Shown here one piece after another: positions 16,237 to 25,355 of a stretch of 64,000 nucleotides of DNA (position 1 is the stretch's first letter; every line of letters starts with the position of its first letter). This stretch comes from an uncultured Peptococcaceae bacterium. GTDB taxonomy: Bacteria > Bacillota > Limnochordia > Darwinibacteriales > Darwinibacteriaceae. Where the stretch lies: contig CALKAR010000251.1 in the NCBI GenBank assembly GCA_937988745.1, forward strand, positions 6,134-70,133, read 5' to 3'. The notes beneath the pieces were generated by a model that saw only the letters and a list, made by a program, of their open reading frames with translations, did not search any database and was not told where the DNA came from. Position numbers and translations under genes: made by a program.

Positions 16237-16254
16237 TATTTATTCAAATAAATA
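16237..16254. promoter_or_regulatory. Operator-like palindrome in the ugp-like leader
   Basis: TATTTATT and AATAAATA form a perfect 8-2-8 inverted repeat just after the predicted transcription start and before the ribosome site. The position suits a repressor; the regulator is not identifiable here. Confidence 0.5.
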
Positions 16255-16263
16255 CTTCTTCGG

Positions 16264-16292
16264 ATTGTAACACTTTCCTGCTCATTTGGTAA
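16264..16292 (-). promoter_or_regulatory. Probable promoter of the ugp-like operon
   Basis: On the minus strand TTACCA (16292-16287) and TACAAT (16269-16264) are 17 bases apart, 45 bases ahead of the ugpB-like start. Confidence 0.55.
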
Positions 16293-16309
16293 CATGTGTG
16301 TCAAAAAGC

Positions 16310-16344
16310 ACAAAACAAAAGCCAACAGTCAAGGCTGTTGGCTT
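16310..16344 (-). terminator. Terminator of the malic enzyme-aminotransferase operon
   Basis: Stem AAGCCAACAG/CTGTTGGCTT with a 6-base loop containing the aminotransferase stop codon, followed on the minus strand by TTTTGTTTTG. Confidence 0.85.
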
Positions 16345-17501
16345 AGAGCGTTTTCTATTTGAGTTAAGGCTCGGACAATCGTGCTGCGGGGACAGGCAAT
16401 GTTCATGCGCTGAAATCCGCTGCCTTCTCTGCCGAACATACTGCCATCGTTGAAGGCAACTCCCGCTTTTTGGGCAAAGAAGCGGTTCAGTTCATCATCT
16501 GGGATTGGAAGTTCTCGGCAGTCCAGCCATACTAGGTATGTTCCTTCGGGTGGAATCACTTTAATGTTGGGCATCCTCTTTGCAAGTTCTTCGAGAATGA
16601 AATTGATATTGCCCTGGAGATACTCCCGAAGTTCATCAAGCCACTGGGCTCCTGTACGGTAAGCGGCCTCCGCCCCCGCTGCTCCAAAGGTGTTCAGCTC
16701 GGCAAGGCCCAGCATAGCTTTGGCTGTCTTATACTGCTGACGCAGTTCTTCATTGGGAATAATCACGTTAGACAAGTAAAACCCTGCCAAGTTAAAGGTT
16801 TTGCTGGGAGCCATAAAGGTTATACAGCGATCTTTGGCTTCGCCTACAGCTGCCAGCGGGATATGTTTTTGGCCGGGTAGGGTTAGGTCTGACCAAATCT
16901 CATCGGATAAAACTAAGACATCGTAGCGGGTGATAAGCTCAGCAAGTCTTTCGAGCTCCTCTTGTGACCATACCCGTCCTACAGGATTGTGGGGGCTGCA
17001 GAAGATCACAGTTCTTGCCCCTGCTTGGAAGTGCCGTTCTAAATCGTCAAAATCTATGGTATACCGTCCGTTTTCCACTACTAGAGTATTTTCTACAACC
17101 TGCCGATTGTTGCGCTCAACCATTGAAAAGAACGGATGATACACAGGGGGCTGGATCACTATCTTATCTCCTGGCTCAGTGAAGGCCTGGATTGCCAGTG
17201 AGAGTCCGCTTACAACCCCCGGGCTGTAGGTAATCCACTCTTGAGGCACATTCCAGTCGTGCCGGGCGTGAAGCCAAGCTGCAAAGGATTCAGCATAGCC
17301 ATTGGGAACCATTTCATAGCCATAGAATCCGTTCTGGGCTCGCTTCACCAGTGCGTCTATTACAGATTGGGGTGGCGGAAAATCCATATCCGCCACCCAC
17401 ATCGGAATCAAGTCACTGCAGCCGTAGATCTCCTCAGCCTTGTCCCACTTAATAGAATTTAAGCCAGACCGGTTTGCGGGTTGATCAAATTGACTGCGCA
17501 C
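16329..17501 (-). CDS. patB: PatB/MalY-type pyridoxal-phosphate aminotransferase (cystathionine beta-lyase-like)
   Basis: 390 residues of fold-type I PLP enzymes. PatB/MalY marks: MWVADMDFPPPQSVIDAL near residue 37, the NGFYGYEMVP stretch, CSPHNPVGRVWSQEEL near 170, VLSDEIWSDL near 200, and the PLP lysine in FMAPSKTFNLAG near 235. Such enzymes cleave cystathionine or cysteine S-conjugates; MalY also modulates maltose regulation. Start GTG 17501 overlaps the TAG of the malic enzyme gene by one base, with GGGAGG 7 bases upstream, so the two are translationally coupled. Confidence 0.9.
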   Translation of the reverse strand: MRSQFDQPANRSGLNSIKWDKAEEIYGCSDLIPMWVADMDFPPPQSVIDALVKRAQNGFYGYEMVPNGYAESFAAWLHARHDWNVPQEWITYSPGVVSGLSLAIQAFTEPGDKIVIQPPVYHPFFSMVERNNRQVVENTLVVENGRYTIDFDDLERHFQAGARTVIFCSPHNPVGRVWSQEELERLAELITRYDVLVLSDEIWSDLTLPGQKHIPLAAVGEAKDRCITFMAPSKTFNLAGFYLSNVIIPNEELRQQYKTAKAMLGLAELNTFGAAGAEAAYRTGAQWLDELREYLQGNINFILEELAKRMPNIKVIPPEGTYLVWLDCRELPIPDDELNRFFAQKAGVAFNDGSMFGREGSGFQRMNIACPRSTIVRALTQIENALSQQP

Positions 17502-18670
17502 TATTTCGCCTCCCGAGCAACTCCAGTTTCCCGTGCCTTCTGACGTACCGCTTCGGCAACCCGCTCTACAACTCGCTTGTCGAAAGGCGAGGGAATGATC
17601 AAGTCTGCTGTAGGCTCCTCGATGATACCTGCAATAGCTTCGGCTGCTGCGATCTTCATTTCATCATTGATGTCCGTTGCTCTTACATCCAAGGCGCCGC
17701 GGAAGATTCCGGGGAAGCCCAACACGTTGTTGACCTGGTTTGGATAGTCAGAGCGACCTGTTGCCACAACTGCTGCTCCGGCAGCCTTAGCTTCATCGAC
17801 TGAAATCTCTGGTTCGGGGTTAGCCAAAGCCATGATGATTGGTTTGTCGTTCATCGCCTTGACCATTTCGCCGGTCAGGACATTAGCTACCGATACGCCA
17901 ATGAAGACATCAGCGCCAGCGAGGGCTTCGGCCAGCGTTTGCTTTTCGCCGTTGGGATTGGTTTCTTGAGCAATCCGTTCCTGCATGAAGTTGTTATTAG
18001 GATCGCCTGGAATCAGGCGGCCTTGTTTACCGCAGGCCTTAATGTTAGTATAACCATCCTTCAGGAGTAGGTTTACGATTGCGGCACCCGCAGCTCCAAT
18101 GCCGTTGACTACAATTGAAGCAGACTTGTCCTTGCCGACGACCTTCAGAGCGTTGATAAGGCCAGCCAAGACCACAACGGCAGTGCCGTGCTGGTCATCA
18201 TGGAAGATAAAGATATCAGTTTCTTTCTTCAGCCGTTCCTCAATTTCAAAGCAGCGAGGTGCAGAAATGTCTTCTAAGTTAACCCCAGCAATACTGGGTT
18301 CGAGGGCTTTAACTACCCGTACGATTTCATCCGTATCTTGGGTGTTCAGGCAGAGAGGGAGAGCATTAACATCAGCAAATTCCTTAAACAAGATTGCCTT
18401 GCCTTCCATAACTGGCAGGGCCGCTTCTCCCCCAATGTTCCCTAGACCCAATACTGCGGATCCATCGGAAACCACAGCGATAGTGTTGCCCCGGCCTGTG
18501 TATTCAAAGACCTTCGACTTGTCTTTAGCAATCTCACGGCAGGGTTGGGCTACGCCAGGAGAGTAGGCGATACTTAGCTCAGCCGCTGATGTGATCTCAA
18601 CTTTGCTCTTGAAGTCCAATTTGCCGCGCCATTGACGGTGACACTCTAATGCCTTCTGATATACGTCCAA
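17501..18670 (-). CDS. NAD(P)-dependent malic enzyme (short, MaeB-like)
   Basis: 389 residues, the short bacterial form without the phosphotransacetylase-like tail. Oxidative decarboxylation of malate to pyruvate. Motifs: AYSPGVAQPCREI near residue 35, VVSDGSAVLGLGNIGGEAALPVMEGK (NAD site, near 66-92), the metal and substrate region FHDDQHGTAVVVLAGL near 155, and ALANPEPEI near 283. Start is TTG 18670 behind AAGGAGGGG. Coupled to the PatB-like gene. Together with the Ldh2-type dehydrogenase it suggests active malate metabolism. Confidence 0.94.
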   Translation of the reverse strand: MDVYQKALECHRQWRGKLDFKSKVEITSAAELSIAYSPGVAQPCREIAKDKSKVFEYTGRGNTIAVVSDGSAVLGLGNIGGEAALPVMEGKAILFKEFADVNALPLCLNTQDTDEIVRVVKALEPSIAGVNLEDISAPRCFEIEERLKKETDIFIFHDDQHGTAVVVLAGLINALKVVGKDKSASIVVNGIGAAGAAIVNLLLKDGYTNIKACGKQGRLIPGDPNNNFMQERIAQETNPNGEKQTLAEALAGADVFIGVSVANVLTGEMVKAMNDKPIIMALANPEPEISVDEAKAAGAAVVATGRSDYPNQVNNVLGFPGIFRGALDVRATDINDEMKIAAAEAIAGIIEEPTADLIIPSPFDKRVVERVAEAVRQKARETGVAREAK

Positions 18671-18745
18671 TACGAGCCCCTCCTTGTTAATAAACTCACT
18701 AAGTGATTCTCATTAAGCTTCTGCAAATCCTGCATCATTAACTAC

Positions 18746-18772
18746 AAAAACCCGGCGTTAACCGGGTTTTTA
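18746..18772 (-). terminator. Terminator of the RelA/SpoT-domain gene
   Basis: Stem AAAAACCCGG/CCGGGTTTTT with a 6-base loop; the arm gives a T5 run on either strand. It overlaps the stop codon of the minus-strand gene. Confidence 0.8.
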
Positions 18773-20044
18773 CAGGTTCTTAGCCGACGGGAGTTTTCTG
18801 TCCAAAGAATGCCTTATTTCCGGGTAACGCTGCGACAGATTATCTAAGAGTTTTTGCAGAAATAGACCGGCGTTTGTCAGTTCTTCCTCACTCGGCCAGC
18901 TGTCGCTGTGCAAAATCTGTTCTCTTATTTCTTGAACATTTTCTAACCCTTTGAGGGTTTCGCTGTCGAGTTTACTTAGGAGGATACTTCCGACAGTTTC
19001 CTTAAGCAGGGCTTCAGCTTTATTCCACTGCTGTATGAAGAACCCAAAGCCTTTTTTATCGGAGAAATAGCAGTTCTTTTCGTTGAGAGTTCCCACAAAG
19101 GGATCGATCCGGTCGACCTCTTTATGCGCTTGAGCATAGGCTTCATGGTATTTCGCATTCTGGGCCAGGATGCGGTCGATGAGCTGGTCTACAAGTGGTT
19201 TGTCAATTGAATTGGGACTGCACAACGCCAGGATCGGTTCCAGCTTTGGTACTGTATCAAGGCCTATAATCTGAAGGAACCGGAATAGGATATCAGCGCG
19301 GCCGATCAGCGGTTCATACCTTTCCGGCGCCTTACGGCGGCGATAATCATACAAATAGGCTGCCAGTTCATAGTGGTTAGAAAAAGGCTGGCATTCGGTC
19401 TGCACTCTCCTTTTCACCGCCTGCTGCAGTCTTTCTAGTGCCATTTCACCGGCATGCATCAATCCGTTGAGTTCATCTAAAATCACATACTCATCATGGG
19501 AAAGCTGACCTAGACGGTTTTTGTATACTAGATCGTGTTCCACTTCAGCCCATGAATGCATCAGGACTGAACCAACCTGAAGTTCAACCAACAGATTGGA
19601 CAAGAACCGGTCTTCAGGATGCAGGGTAGAGGGCTTCAGCCGAATCCGGTAGTGGCGCGCCGAATAGCCCGAGTAGCGCTTCGGATACGGGTACGTGTAG
19701 TCAATGTCCTCAGGAAAGCTCTTAATGCGCTCTATGGTGAACTGGGAACGTACAAATGCATCGACTTCGCGGCGATCACCGGGAAAATAAAGGGCGATGC
19801 GCACACCGGCTAGGTCGACGATATCTTGATAAATCTCATCTATAGTCTGGTAGTTTTTTTCTTCGTTTCGGTAAGTTACTTTTTCTAACAGGCTGTCCAA
19901 ACGCTTTGCCCGATACGTCACGAGAGCTCGCAGTCCGTTTCTCCTCAGCCCATTCTCACACTGCATGGCACATAACTGTGCAAGCCGATCATAGCTGTCC
20001 ATTCTCTGCTTATAGTCTTCTAAAAACTGATCGATAATGGACAT
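18770..20044 (-). CDS. RelA/SpoT-domain protein, probable (p)ppGpp synthetase, stand-alone
   Basis: 424 residues. Residues 35-195 match the nucleotidyltransferase domain of RelA/SpoT proteins: YRAKRLDSLLEKV, DIVDLAGVRIALYFPGD, the nucleotide-stacking loop KRYSGYSARHYRI, and VELQVGSVLMHSWAEVEHDLVYK with the catalytic Glu. There is no HD hydrolase, TGS or ACT domain. Residues 200-424 are helical and not recognised; most small synthetases (RelP/RelQ) are only about 210-260 residues, so this is a longer type. It could make alarmones or, like some relatives, pyrophosphorylate other targets. Single-gene unit. Confidence 0.83.
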   Translation of the reverse strand: MSIIDQFLEDYKQRMDSYDRLAQLCAMQCENGLRRNGLRALVTYRAKRLDSLLEKVTYRNEEKNYQTIDEIYQDIVDLAGVRIALYFPGDRREVDAFVRSQFTIERIKSFPEDIDYTYPYPKRYSGYSARHYRIRLKPSTLHPEDRFLSNLLVELQVGSVLMHSWAEVEHDLVYKNRLGQLSHDEYVILDELNGLMHAGEMALERLQQAVKRRVQTECQPFSNHYELAAYLYDYRRRKAPERYEPLIGRADILFRFLQIIGLDTVPKLEPILALCSPNSIDKPLVDQLIDRILAQNAKYHEAYAQAHKEVDRIDPFVGTLNEKNCYFSDKKGFGFFIQQWNKAEALLKETVGSILLSKLDSETLKGLENVQEIREQILHSDSWPSEEELTNAGLFLQKLLDNLSQRYPEIRHSLDRKLPSAKNL

Positions 20045-20205
20045 TGATTTCTCCTGTTCACATGGATTTTTGTTATCACATTTATATATACTCGTTTCCT
20101 AACAAGAAAAACATGTCCGTTGAGAAATTCCTTGATTAGAGGGATCATTCATTTGAACGAGAAATAAAGAGACACAGAATAACTTGCTAGGTGGTGGGTG
20201 TTTCG

Positions 20206-21204
20206 ATGTATGAACCAGTAAAATGGGGCGTTCTGAGTACCGCTAACATTGCTCGTACTCAGTTCTTGCCTGCGCTGATGGATGCGCATAATGCGGTTCT
20301 TCAAGCCGTTGGCAGCCGAGATCTTGCTAAGGCGCAGGAAGTGGCTTCTCAATTTGGCGCAGCCAAAGCATACGGCAGTTATGATGAACTCTTAAGTGAT
20401 CCAGAGGTGGAAGCGGTCTACATTCCTCTTCCCAACAGTATGCACAAAGAGTGGACGATCAAGGCTCTGCGTGCAGGCAAACATGTCCTTTGCGAAAAAC
20501 CAATGGCCCTCAACATTGAGGAATGCGATGAAATGCTGCAGGCAGCCGAAGAAGAAGGCCGCTTATTTATGGAAGCCTTTATGTACCGTTTTCACCCACA
20601 GATTAGGAAAATTGAAGAGCTTCTGCAGGAAGGCCGCATCGGCGAAGTGCAGCTGATTAGAGGCAGCTTCAGCTTTGTCTTGGAGGATGAAGAGAATATC
20701 CGTCTAGCAGACGAGTTAGGCGGAGGAAGCGCCATGGATGTGGGCTGTTATCCGATCCACTTTTCCAATTTGATATACGGGGAAGTACCGCATACGGTCA
20801 AGGCTTCAGCGGTCTACCGTCCCTCAGCGCCAGGCGTGGATCTTTCGATGTGCGGCATTCTGGAGTATTCTGGGGGACGCAAGGCCGTCTTTGACAGCAG
20901 CTTTACCATGCCCGATCGGCAGGCTGTGGAGATTGTAGGCAGCGAAGGCACTATCCGTATCAACCGCCCTTGGCGCCCTGATCGGGCTGAAGTTTCTATT
21001 GTGGTGCAGAAGGGAAATATTAGTGAGGAAATTGACTTCCCCTCAAGCAACCCTTATCAGCTGGAGATTGAACACTTTTCGGAGTGTATCCGGACAGGTA
21101 ACGAGCCACTTCTTCCAGGAGACTTTGGCCGTGGAGTATTGGCGGTGATTGAGGCCTGTCATAAGTCCGCTCAATCGGGTGATTCGGCGGCCCCTAGGGC
21201 GTAA
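20206..21204 (+). CDS. Gfo/Idh/MocA-family oxidoreductase (second copy)
   Basis: 332 residues. WGVLSTANIARTQFLPAL replaces the usual GxGxxG with a variant seen in the dihydrodiol/xylose dehydrogenase-like branch. HVLCEKPMALN carries the EKP motif near residue 90, and GGGSAMDVGCYPIHFSNLIYG holds the C-terminal catalytic His. Start ATG 20206 is chosen because AGGTGG at 20189-20194 lies just upstream; an earlier GTG overlaps that site. The 3' end overlaps a convergent gene by 34 bases. Only distantly similar to the copy at 11166-12209. Confidence 0.9.
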   Translation: MYEPVKWGVLSTANIARTQFLPALMDAHNAVLQAVGSRDLAKAQEVASQFGAAKAYGSYDELLSDPEVEAVYIPLPNSMHKEWTIKALRAGKHVLCEKPMALNIEECDEMLQAAEEEGRLFMEAFMYRFHPQIRKIEELLQEGRIGEVQLIRGSFSFVLEDEENIRLADELGGGSAMDVGCYPIHFSNLIYGEVPHTVKASAVYRPSAPGVDLSMCGILEYSGGRKAVFDSSFTMPDRQAVEIVGSEGTIRINRPWRPDRAEVSIVVQKGNISEEIDFPSSNPYQLEIEHFSECIRTGNEPLLPGDFGRGVLAVIEACHKSAQSGDSAAPRA

Positions 21205-21647
21205 TAAGCCCAGATAGCAAAGGAGAACCATCCTAAGAATGTCAGGAAGATAGGGATGGGGAAGAACCATGGCTTAAAGTCATAGAGCTCCACATTGCGC
21301 ACCAAAAGACCGTATCCTACGGCTAGTGTGGCCCAAGCTGCGGTGTAGAGATAGCGCAGGATGCGTTGTTCGGCTGGGAAGAAGTAGAAGAAGAGTACCA
21401 TGACTAGCGTCCAGCCAATTGGTGAAAAGAAGTGCTGGTTAGCGCTTTCCCAGATTCCATGGTTTTGGAACCAGATGATGCCTAGGATGTCTTGGAAGAT
21501 AAAGACGGTGATCACATCGCCTAATCCGCCGATAACCGCCGCAGCAGGAAACAGCCGGCGCAGTTCAGAACGGGGGATGATGATGAAGATCGCCAGGGCA
21601 ACGATCGCGACAAAGGCAGGGTAAAATAAGGCTTGCATGAGTTCCAC
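21171..21647 (-). CDS. Small polytopic membrane protein, unknown function
   Basis: 158 residues, almost entirely hydrophobic, with about five predicted membrane helices (for example ALFYPAFVAIVALAIFIII and WTLVMVLFFYFFP). Similar small membrane proteins of the CBO0543-like type occur in spore-forming Bacillota; that likeness is from memory and weak. GTG 21647 is preferred because GGAGGGG lies 9 bases upstream, whereas the ATG at 21671 has no ribosome site. Convergent overlap with the oxidoreductase gene. Confidence 0.65.
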   Translation of the reverse strand: MELMQALFYPAFVAIVALAIFIIIPRSELRRLFPAAAVIGGLGDVITVFIFQDILGIIWFQNHGIWESANQHFFSPIGWTLVMVLFFYFFPAEQRILRYLYTAAWATLAVGYGLLVRNVELYDFKPWFFPIPIFLTFLGWFSFAIWAYYALGAAESPD

Positions 21648-21691
21648 GGTCCGTGTCCCCTCCATGAACATAGTCTGCTTATAGATTTACC

Positions 21692-21722
21692 AAAAACAAC
21701 CCCGCAGATACGCTGCGGGGTT
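21692..21722 (-). terminator. Terminator of the LysM-protein gene
   Basis: Stem AACCCCGCAG/CTGCGGGGTT with a 5-base loop, followed on the minus strand by GTTTTT, 14 bases after the stop. Confidence 0.85.
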
Positions 21723-21735
21723 ATTTATTGCAGGT

Positions 21736-22332
21736 TTACCTTGGACAGCACTGGTTGAACTGACCGATCAAGGCAATGCGATTTAAATTGGGCGTCGTTA
21801 CTGGGAATCCAATTTCGGCCGTGACTACGATATCTTGGAATGGGGCAATGATTTCACCGGCGCCAAAGACAAAGGCACCAACGTATACGCCAGGCTCTAT
21901 CGCTGGAGAAGTTCTCAGCAGCTGGAATGGAATGGGGGGAGCATTGGACCGCCTAATCCATGCCACATAAATATTGCCGCCCAAAGTCTGTGGTGGTGGA
22001 AGTCCGATGGCTGCCACCAGCACATTACCGGCCTGTCCGGAACGCTGGAAAACACGGGCAATTCCGCCAACTTCGGCAGCAGGGTTAAATGGTATATTGG
22101 CCGTTCTAAACAGCAGCATGCCGCATTGTACGGTGGGCACGGTGGGACTTGTTGATGGAACGCAGATTACCTGACCGGGAAAGATCAGATTTGGATTGGG
22201 AATCTGGGGATTAGCCGCAATTAATGCGGGCAGCGGCACCCCAAAGCGCTGGGCGATGCTGAACAAACTGTCGCCCGGACGGACAGTATAATAGAAACCG
22301 CTGCAGTTTGCAGGTGGTGCTGGAAATATCAC
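21736..22332 (-). CDS. LysM-domain protein with unknown C-terminal domain, possible spore-coat protein
   Basis: 198 residues. A LysM peptidoglycan-binding motif fills residues 12-58 (YYTVRPGDSLFSIAQRFGVPLPALIAANP, then IFPGQVICVP). Residues 65-198 form a beta-rich domain (NIYVAWIRRSN, GVYVGAFVFGAGEI) that I do not recognise; it ends in CCPR. There is no signal peptide, as in SafA-type proteins that are made in the mother cell and assemble on the spore. Spore assembly is inference. GTG 22332 follows AAAGGAGG. A CATAAACT sequence upstream could be a sigma-E/K -10 but has no good -35. Confidence 0.8.
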   Translation of the reverse strand: MIFPAPPANCSGFYYTVRPGDSLFSIAQRFGVPLPALIAANPQIPNPNLIFPGQVICVPSTSPTVPTVQCGMLLFRTANIPFNPAAEVGGIARVFQRSGQAGNVLVAAIGLPPPQTLGGNIYVAWIRRSNAPPIPFQLLRTSPAIEPGVYVGAFVFGAGEIIAPFQDIVVTAEIGFPVTTPNLNRIALIGQFNQCCPR

Positions 22333-22354
22333 ACAGACGCCTCCTTTCGTATCA

Positions 22355-22384
22355 ACTCTGGTAACAGTTTATGCGCACCAGAGT
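22355..22384. repeat. Inverted repeat upstream of the LysM gene
   Basis: ACTCTGGT (22355-22362) and ACCAGAGT (22377-22384) pair across 14 bases in the 74-base gap after the ArsR-like gene. It has no T run on the minus strand, so a weak terminator or an operator is possible. Confidence 0.4.
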
Positions 22385-22406
22385 CGAAGCGCATAGGAGC
22401 GCTGTA

Positions 22407-23327
22407 TCATTTTCCCAGCAAAACGCCTTCTAGCACACTGCTCAAGTCTCTAACTGCTTCCCAGCGAATGCTGAAACGGGCACTGTTGTCGTCGCTCACA
22501 TGCAGCCACAATAATCCTGCAGATCGCAGGGTAACAATATGGTGATGTACTGTGCTCTTTGCCAAGCCGCTTTGCTCAACGAGGTCGGTGAAACGGACTG
22601 TATCTTTCCCAATCAGTTGTAGAAGCTGCAGCCTGCTGGGATCGCTGAGGGCTTTGAGGAGCCTCTCCAAGGTAGTTGACTCAGGATTTTTGGTAAGGAG
22701 TTTGGACAAAACTGGATAGAAAATGACTCCATGGTCTCCCCCGATTTGATAAACAGGCCATGGACTCAAATGTGCTTGAGGGATCAAGGTAATGGTTGTA
22801 ACACCCTGGGCTTCCCAGATAAGGCTCTGGGTCAGCTCTGTGATCAGATCTTGAGGGCGGCTCTCAAACTCGGAGACCCGTTCTTGATCTGCCCTTGCCC
22901 GTACTTGAATATCCTGCAGAATAGGTTTGGCTATCCGGCTGAAGTAAAGATCGTTCCACATCTTCAGCCCTGCAGCTAATGTCTGGCACGCTTTGCGCAG
23001 GACTTGGGGAGGTTTGCGCTGACAGTTGGGATCAAAGGAATAGACGATTTCATAGGCTTCACTTCCAGAAAGCGAATTGATCCACTGGATAAAGCCGGCG
23101 GCACTCTCTTCAGGATAAGAGAGCAGCAGTGCTATTGGAAGGGATGGATCGATGCGGCGGATCTCATCCAGAAGAGCGTAGTTCTGAGTCGAGAGTTTTG
23201 CCGTACACCACTTAAACCAATCTGGACTGAGGTCCAACTGCCCCTGCTGTTTTATAAAGGCAGCTGCCCAGGCACTGACCAAAAGTTCATAATACTCTTT
23301 GAATTCAACACCAAACTGTAAAATCAT
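22407..23327 (-). CDS. ArsR-like winged-helix regulator with long N-terminal domain
   Basis: 306 residues. The DNA-binding domain is at the C-terminus: ALSDPSRLQLLQLIGKD, then FTDLVEQSGLAKSTVHHHIVTLRSAGLL (near residues 220-270), the ArsR/GntR-like winged helix. The first 210 residues are helical and unrecognised, similar in layout to DUF5937-type regulators of Bacillota. Classic ArsR metal-binding Cys motifs are absent. It is divergent from typA by 135 bases. Target genes unknown. Confidence 0.78.
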   Translation of the reverse strand: MILQFGVEFKEYYELLVSAWAAAFIKQQGQLDLSPDWFKWCTAKLSTQNYALLDEIRRIDPSLPIALLLSYPEESAAGFIQWINSLSGSEAYEIVYSFDPNCQRKPPQVLRKACQTLAAGLKMWNDLYFSRIAKPILQDIQVRARADQERVSEFESRPQDLITELTQSLIWEAQGVTTITLIPQAHLSPWPVYQIGGDHGVIFYPVLSKLLTKNPESTTLERLLKALSDPSRLQLLQLIGKDTVRFTDLVEQSGLAKSTVHHHIVTLRSAGLLWLHVSDDNSARFSIRWEAVRDLSSVLEGVLLGK

Positions 23328-23462
23328 GGCCTACTCTCCTATCAATAAAAAGACTGTGTTATACTGAAACAGTGATTCTCCAATGCTTGTTCCTTTTCCT
23401 GTACTTGGCAGCCCCTGGTTCAGGAGAAGGTATGTGTAAGATTTTTCTAAGGAGGGGCTTTA

Positions 23463-25277
23463 GTGCAGATTCGTAATGTGGCAATTATCGCCCACGTTGA
23501 CCATGGCAAGACCACTTTAGTAGATGCAATTCTCAAACAGAGCGGTTTGTTTAGAACGAACCAAAAGGTGGAAGACCGGGTTCTTGATTCAAATGCTTTA
23601 GAGCGGGAACGGGGAATTACCATTCTCGCAAAGAATGTCTCCATACAATATGGTGACTATAAGATCAATATTGTTGATACACCTGGCCATGCTGACTTTG
23701 GCGGTGAAGTAGAGCGTATTCTCAGCATGGTCGATGGAGCATTGTTGGTCGTCGATGCCGTAGAGGGGCCCATGCCTCAGACCCGTTTTGTCCTCCAGAA
23801 GGCACTCCAGCAGGGCTTGGCCCCTATAGTTGTGGTCAATAAAATTGACCGTGAGATGGCTGAGCCGTACAAGGCAGTAGATGAAGTATTCGATTTATTT
23901 GCAGCCCTAGGTGCCACTGAAGAACAGCTCGACTTTCCGATTTATTACGCCTCAGCTGTAGAGGGCGTAGCATCGCCTGACCTGGATGACCTGAAGGAGG
24001 GCGGCGGAAGTATCCTTCCCTTAGTCGAAGGCATTATAGCGCATGTACCTGCTCCTGAGGTCAGCTTAGATGGGCCTCTGCAGATGCTGATCAGCAACTT
24101 AGAATACAACGATTATGTAGGTAGGATAGCCTTGGGACGTTTGTTTGGCGGTGTCTTAGAAACGGGTCAAGAAGTGGTCCTGTCCCACAGCGAAAAGCCT
24201 GATCTGCTGAAGGGTAAGATTGGACAACTGTATTCTTTTTCCGGCCTGAAGATGGTTCCGATTACTCGGGCTGAGCCAGGAGATATCGTGGCCTTCAGTG
24301 GTATTCCAGATGCGGAGATTGGGCAGACGGTAAACAGTCCAGATCATATTCTACCGCTGCCGGCCATCGAAGTGGATGAACCAACTCTCACCATGATTTT
24401 CAAAGTCAATGACGGGCCTTTTGCAGCGCAGGACAGTACTTACTTGACTTCTCGGCACCTGCGTGACAGGCTTTATCGAGAAGCGCGCACCAATGTTGCG
24501 CTGCGAGTTGAAGATACTGACAATCCAGATCAGTTTAAGGTATCAGGACGAGGCGAACTGCATCTCAGCGTACTCATTGAGACCATGCGCCGAGAAGGAT
24601 ACAGTTTCTGTGTCACTAAACCAGAGCCTATTCTGCGGCAAGGCCCCAATGGAATAGAAGAGCCTTATGAGAATCTAGTCGTCGATGTTCCTCAAGAACA
24701 CGTGGGTGCTGTGATGGAACTGGTAGGTACACGTAAGGGACAAATGCAGTCAATGACACCTTTAGAGGATGGACAGGTGCGGGTGGAGTTCATCGTCCCA
24801 GCCCGTGGTCTAGTAGGGTTTGCTTCGACCTTCCTTACAGAGACCAAGGGTTATGGTATCATGCATCACGCCTTTTCTCACTACGGCCCTTGGGCAGGTG
24901 AGATTAAGGAAAGGCAGACTGGAAGCTTAGTAGCTTGGGAGGAGGGCACGGCCACCGCTTATGCTCTTGAAAATTTGGAGCAGCGCGGCGTGCTTTTCAT
25001 TGAACCTCGTACTCCTGTTTATGAAGGCATGATTGTTGGGGAACACAGCCGCAGTGGTGATCTAGATGTGAATGTGGCTAAGCAAAAACATGTAACAAAT
25101 ATGCGGGCAGCAGGCTCAGAAGACACCATTCGGCTGACTCCACCGCGAAAGATGAGTCTGGAGCAGTCCCTGGCTTATCTTGCTGCAGATGAATGCTTAG
25201 AAGTTACCCCTACAGCCCTACGTCTTCGCAAGCTAATTCTCAAACGCAGTGAGCGGGAGCGGGCTCAGAAAAAATAA
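23463..25277 (+). CDS. typA: Ribosome-associated GTPase TypA/BipA
   Basis: 604 residues, full length. EF-G-like G domain with G1 [12 protein letters not shown]2 [13 protein letters not shown]3 [14 protein letters not shown] and G4 VVNKIDR; then domain II, EF-G-like domains III and V, and the BipA-specific C-terminal domain (TSYL-type [26 protein letters not shown]). It assists 50S assembly and growth in cold or stress. Start GTG 23463 follows AAGGAGGGG. A monocistronic unit. Confidence 0.97.
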   Translation: MQIRNVAIIAHVDHGKTTLVDAILKQSGLFRTNQKVEDRVLDSNALERERGITILAKNVSIQYGDYKINIVDTPGHADFGGEVERILSMVDGALLVVDAVEGPMPQTRFVLQKALQQGLAPIVVVNKIDREMAEPYKAVDEVFDLFAALGATEEQLDFPIYYASAVEGVASPDLDDLKEGGGSILPLVEGIIAHVPAPEVSLDGPLQMLISNLEYNDYVGRIALGRLFGGVLETGQEVVLSHSEKPDLLKGKIGQLYSFSGLKMVPITRAEPGDIVAFSGIPDAEIGQTVNSPDHILPLPAIEVDEPTLTMIFKVNDGPFAAQDSTYLTSRHLRDRLYREARTNVALRVEDTDNPDQFKVSGRGELHLSVLIETMRREGYSFCVTKPEPILRQGPNGIEEPYENLVVDVPQEHVGAVMELVGTRKGQMQSMTPLEDGQVRVEFIVPARGLVGFASTFLTETKGYGIMHHAFSHYGPWAGEIKERQTGSLVAWEEGTATAYALENLEQRGVLFIEPRTPVYEGMIVGEHSRSGDLDVNVAKQKHVTNMRAAGSEDTIRLTPPRKMSLEQSLAYLAADECLEVTPTALRLRKLILKRSERERAQKK

Positions 25278-25281
25278 TAAC

Positions 25282-25306
25282 AAAAAGGGGCCTGAGCTCA
25301 GGCCCC
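25282..25306 (-). terminator. Perfect palindromic hairpin after typA, T run on the minus strand
   Basis: A 20-bp perfect palindrome GGGGCCTGAGCTCAGGCCCC (25287-25306). A5 precedes it, so an intrinsic terminator would act on minus-strand transcripts; on the plus strand it is followed by AACAGG and has no U tract. It may still end typA mRNA with help, or block antisense transcription. Confidence 0.6.
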
Positions 25307-25355
25307 AACAGGACTTCTGCCATAGGGCAAGAATAGTTTCAACGAGGTGATGAAT

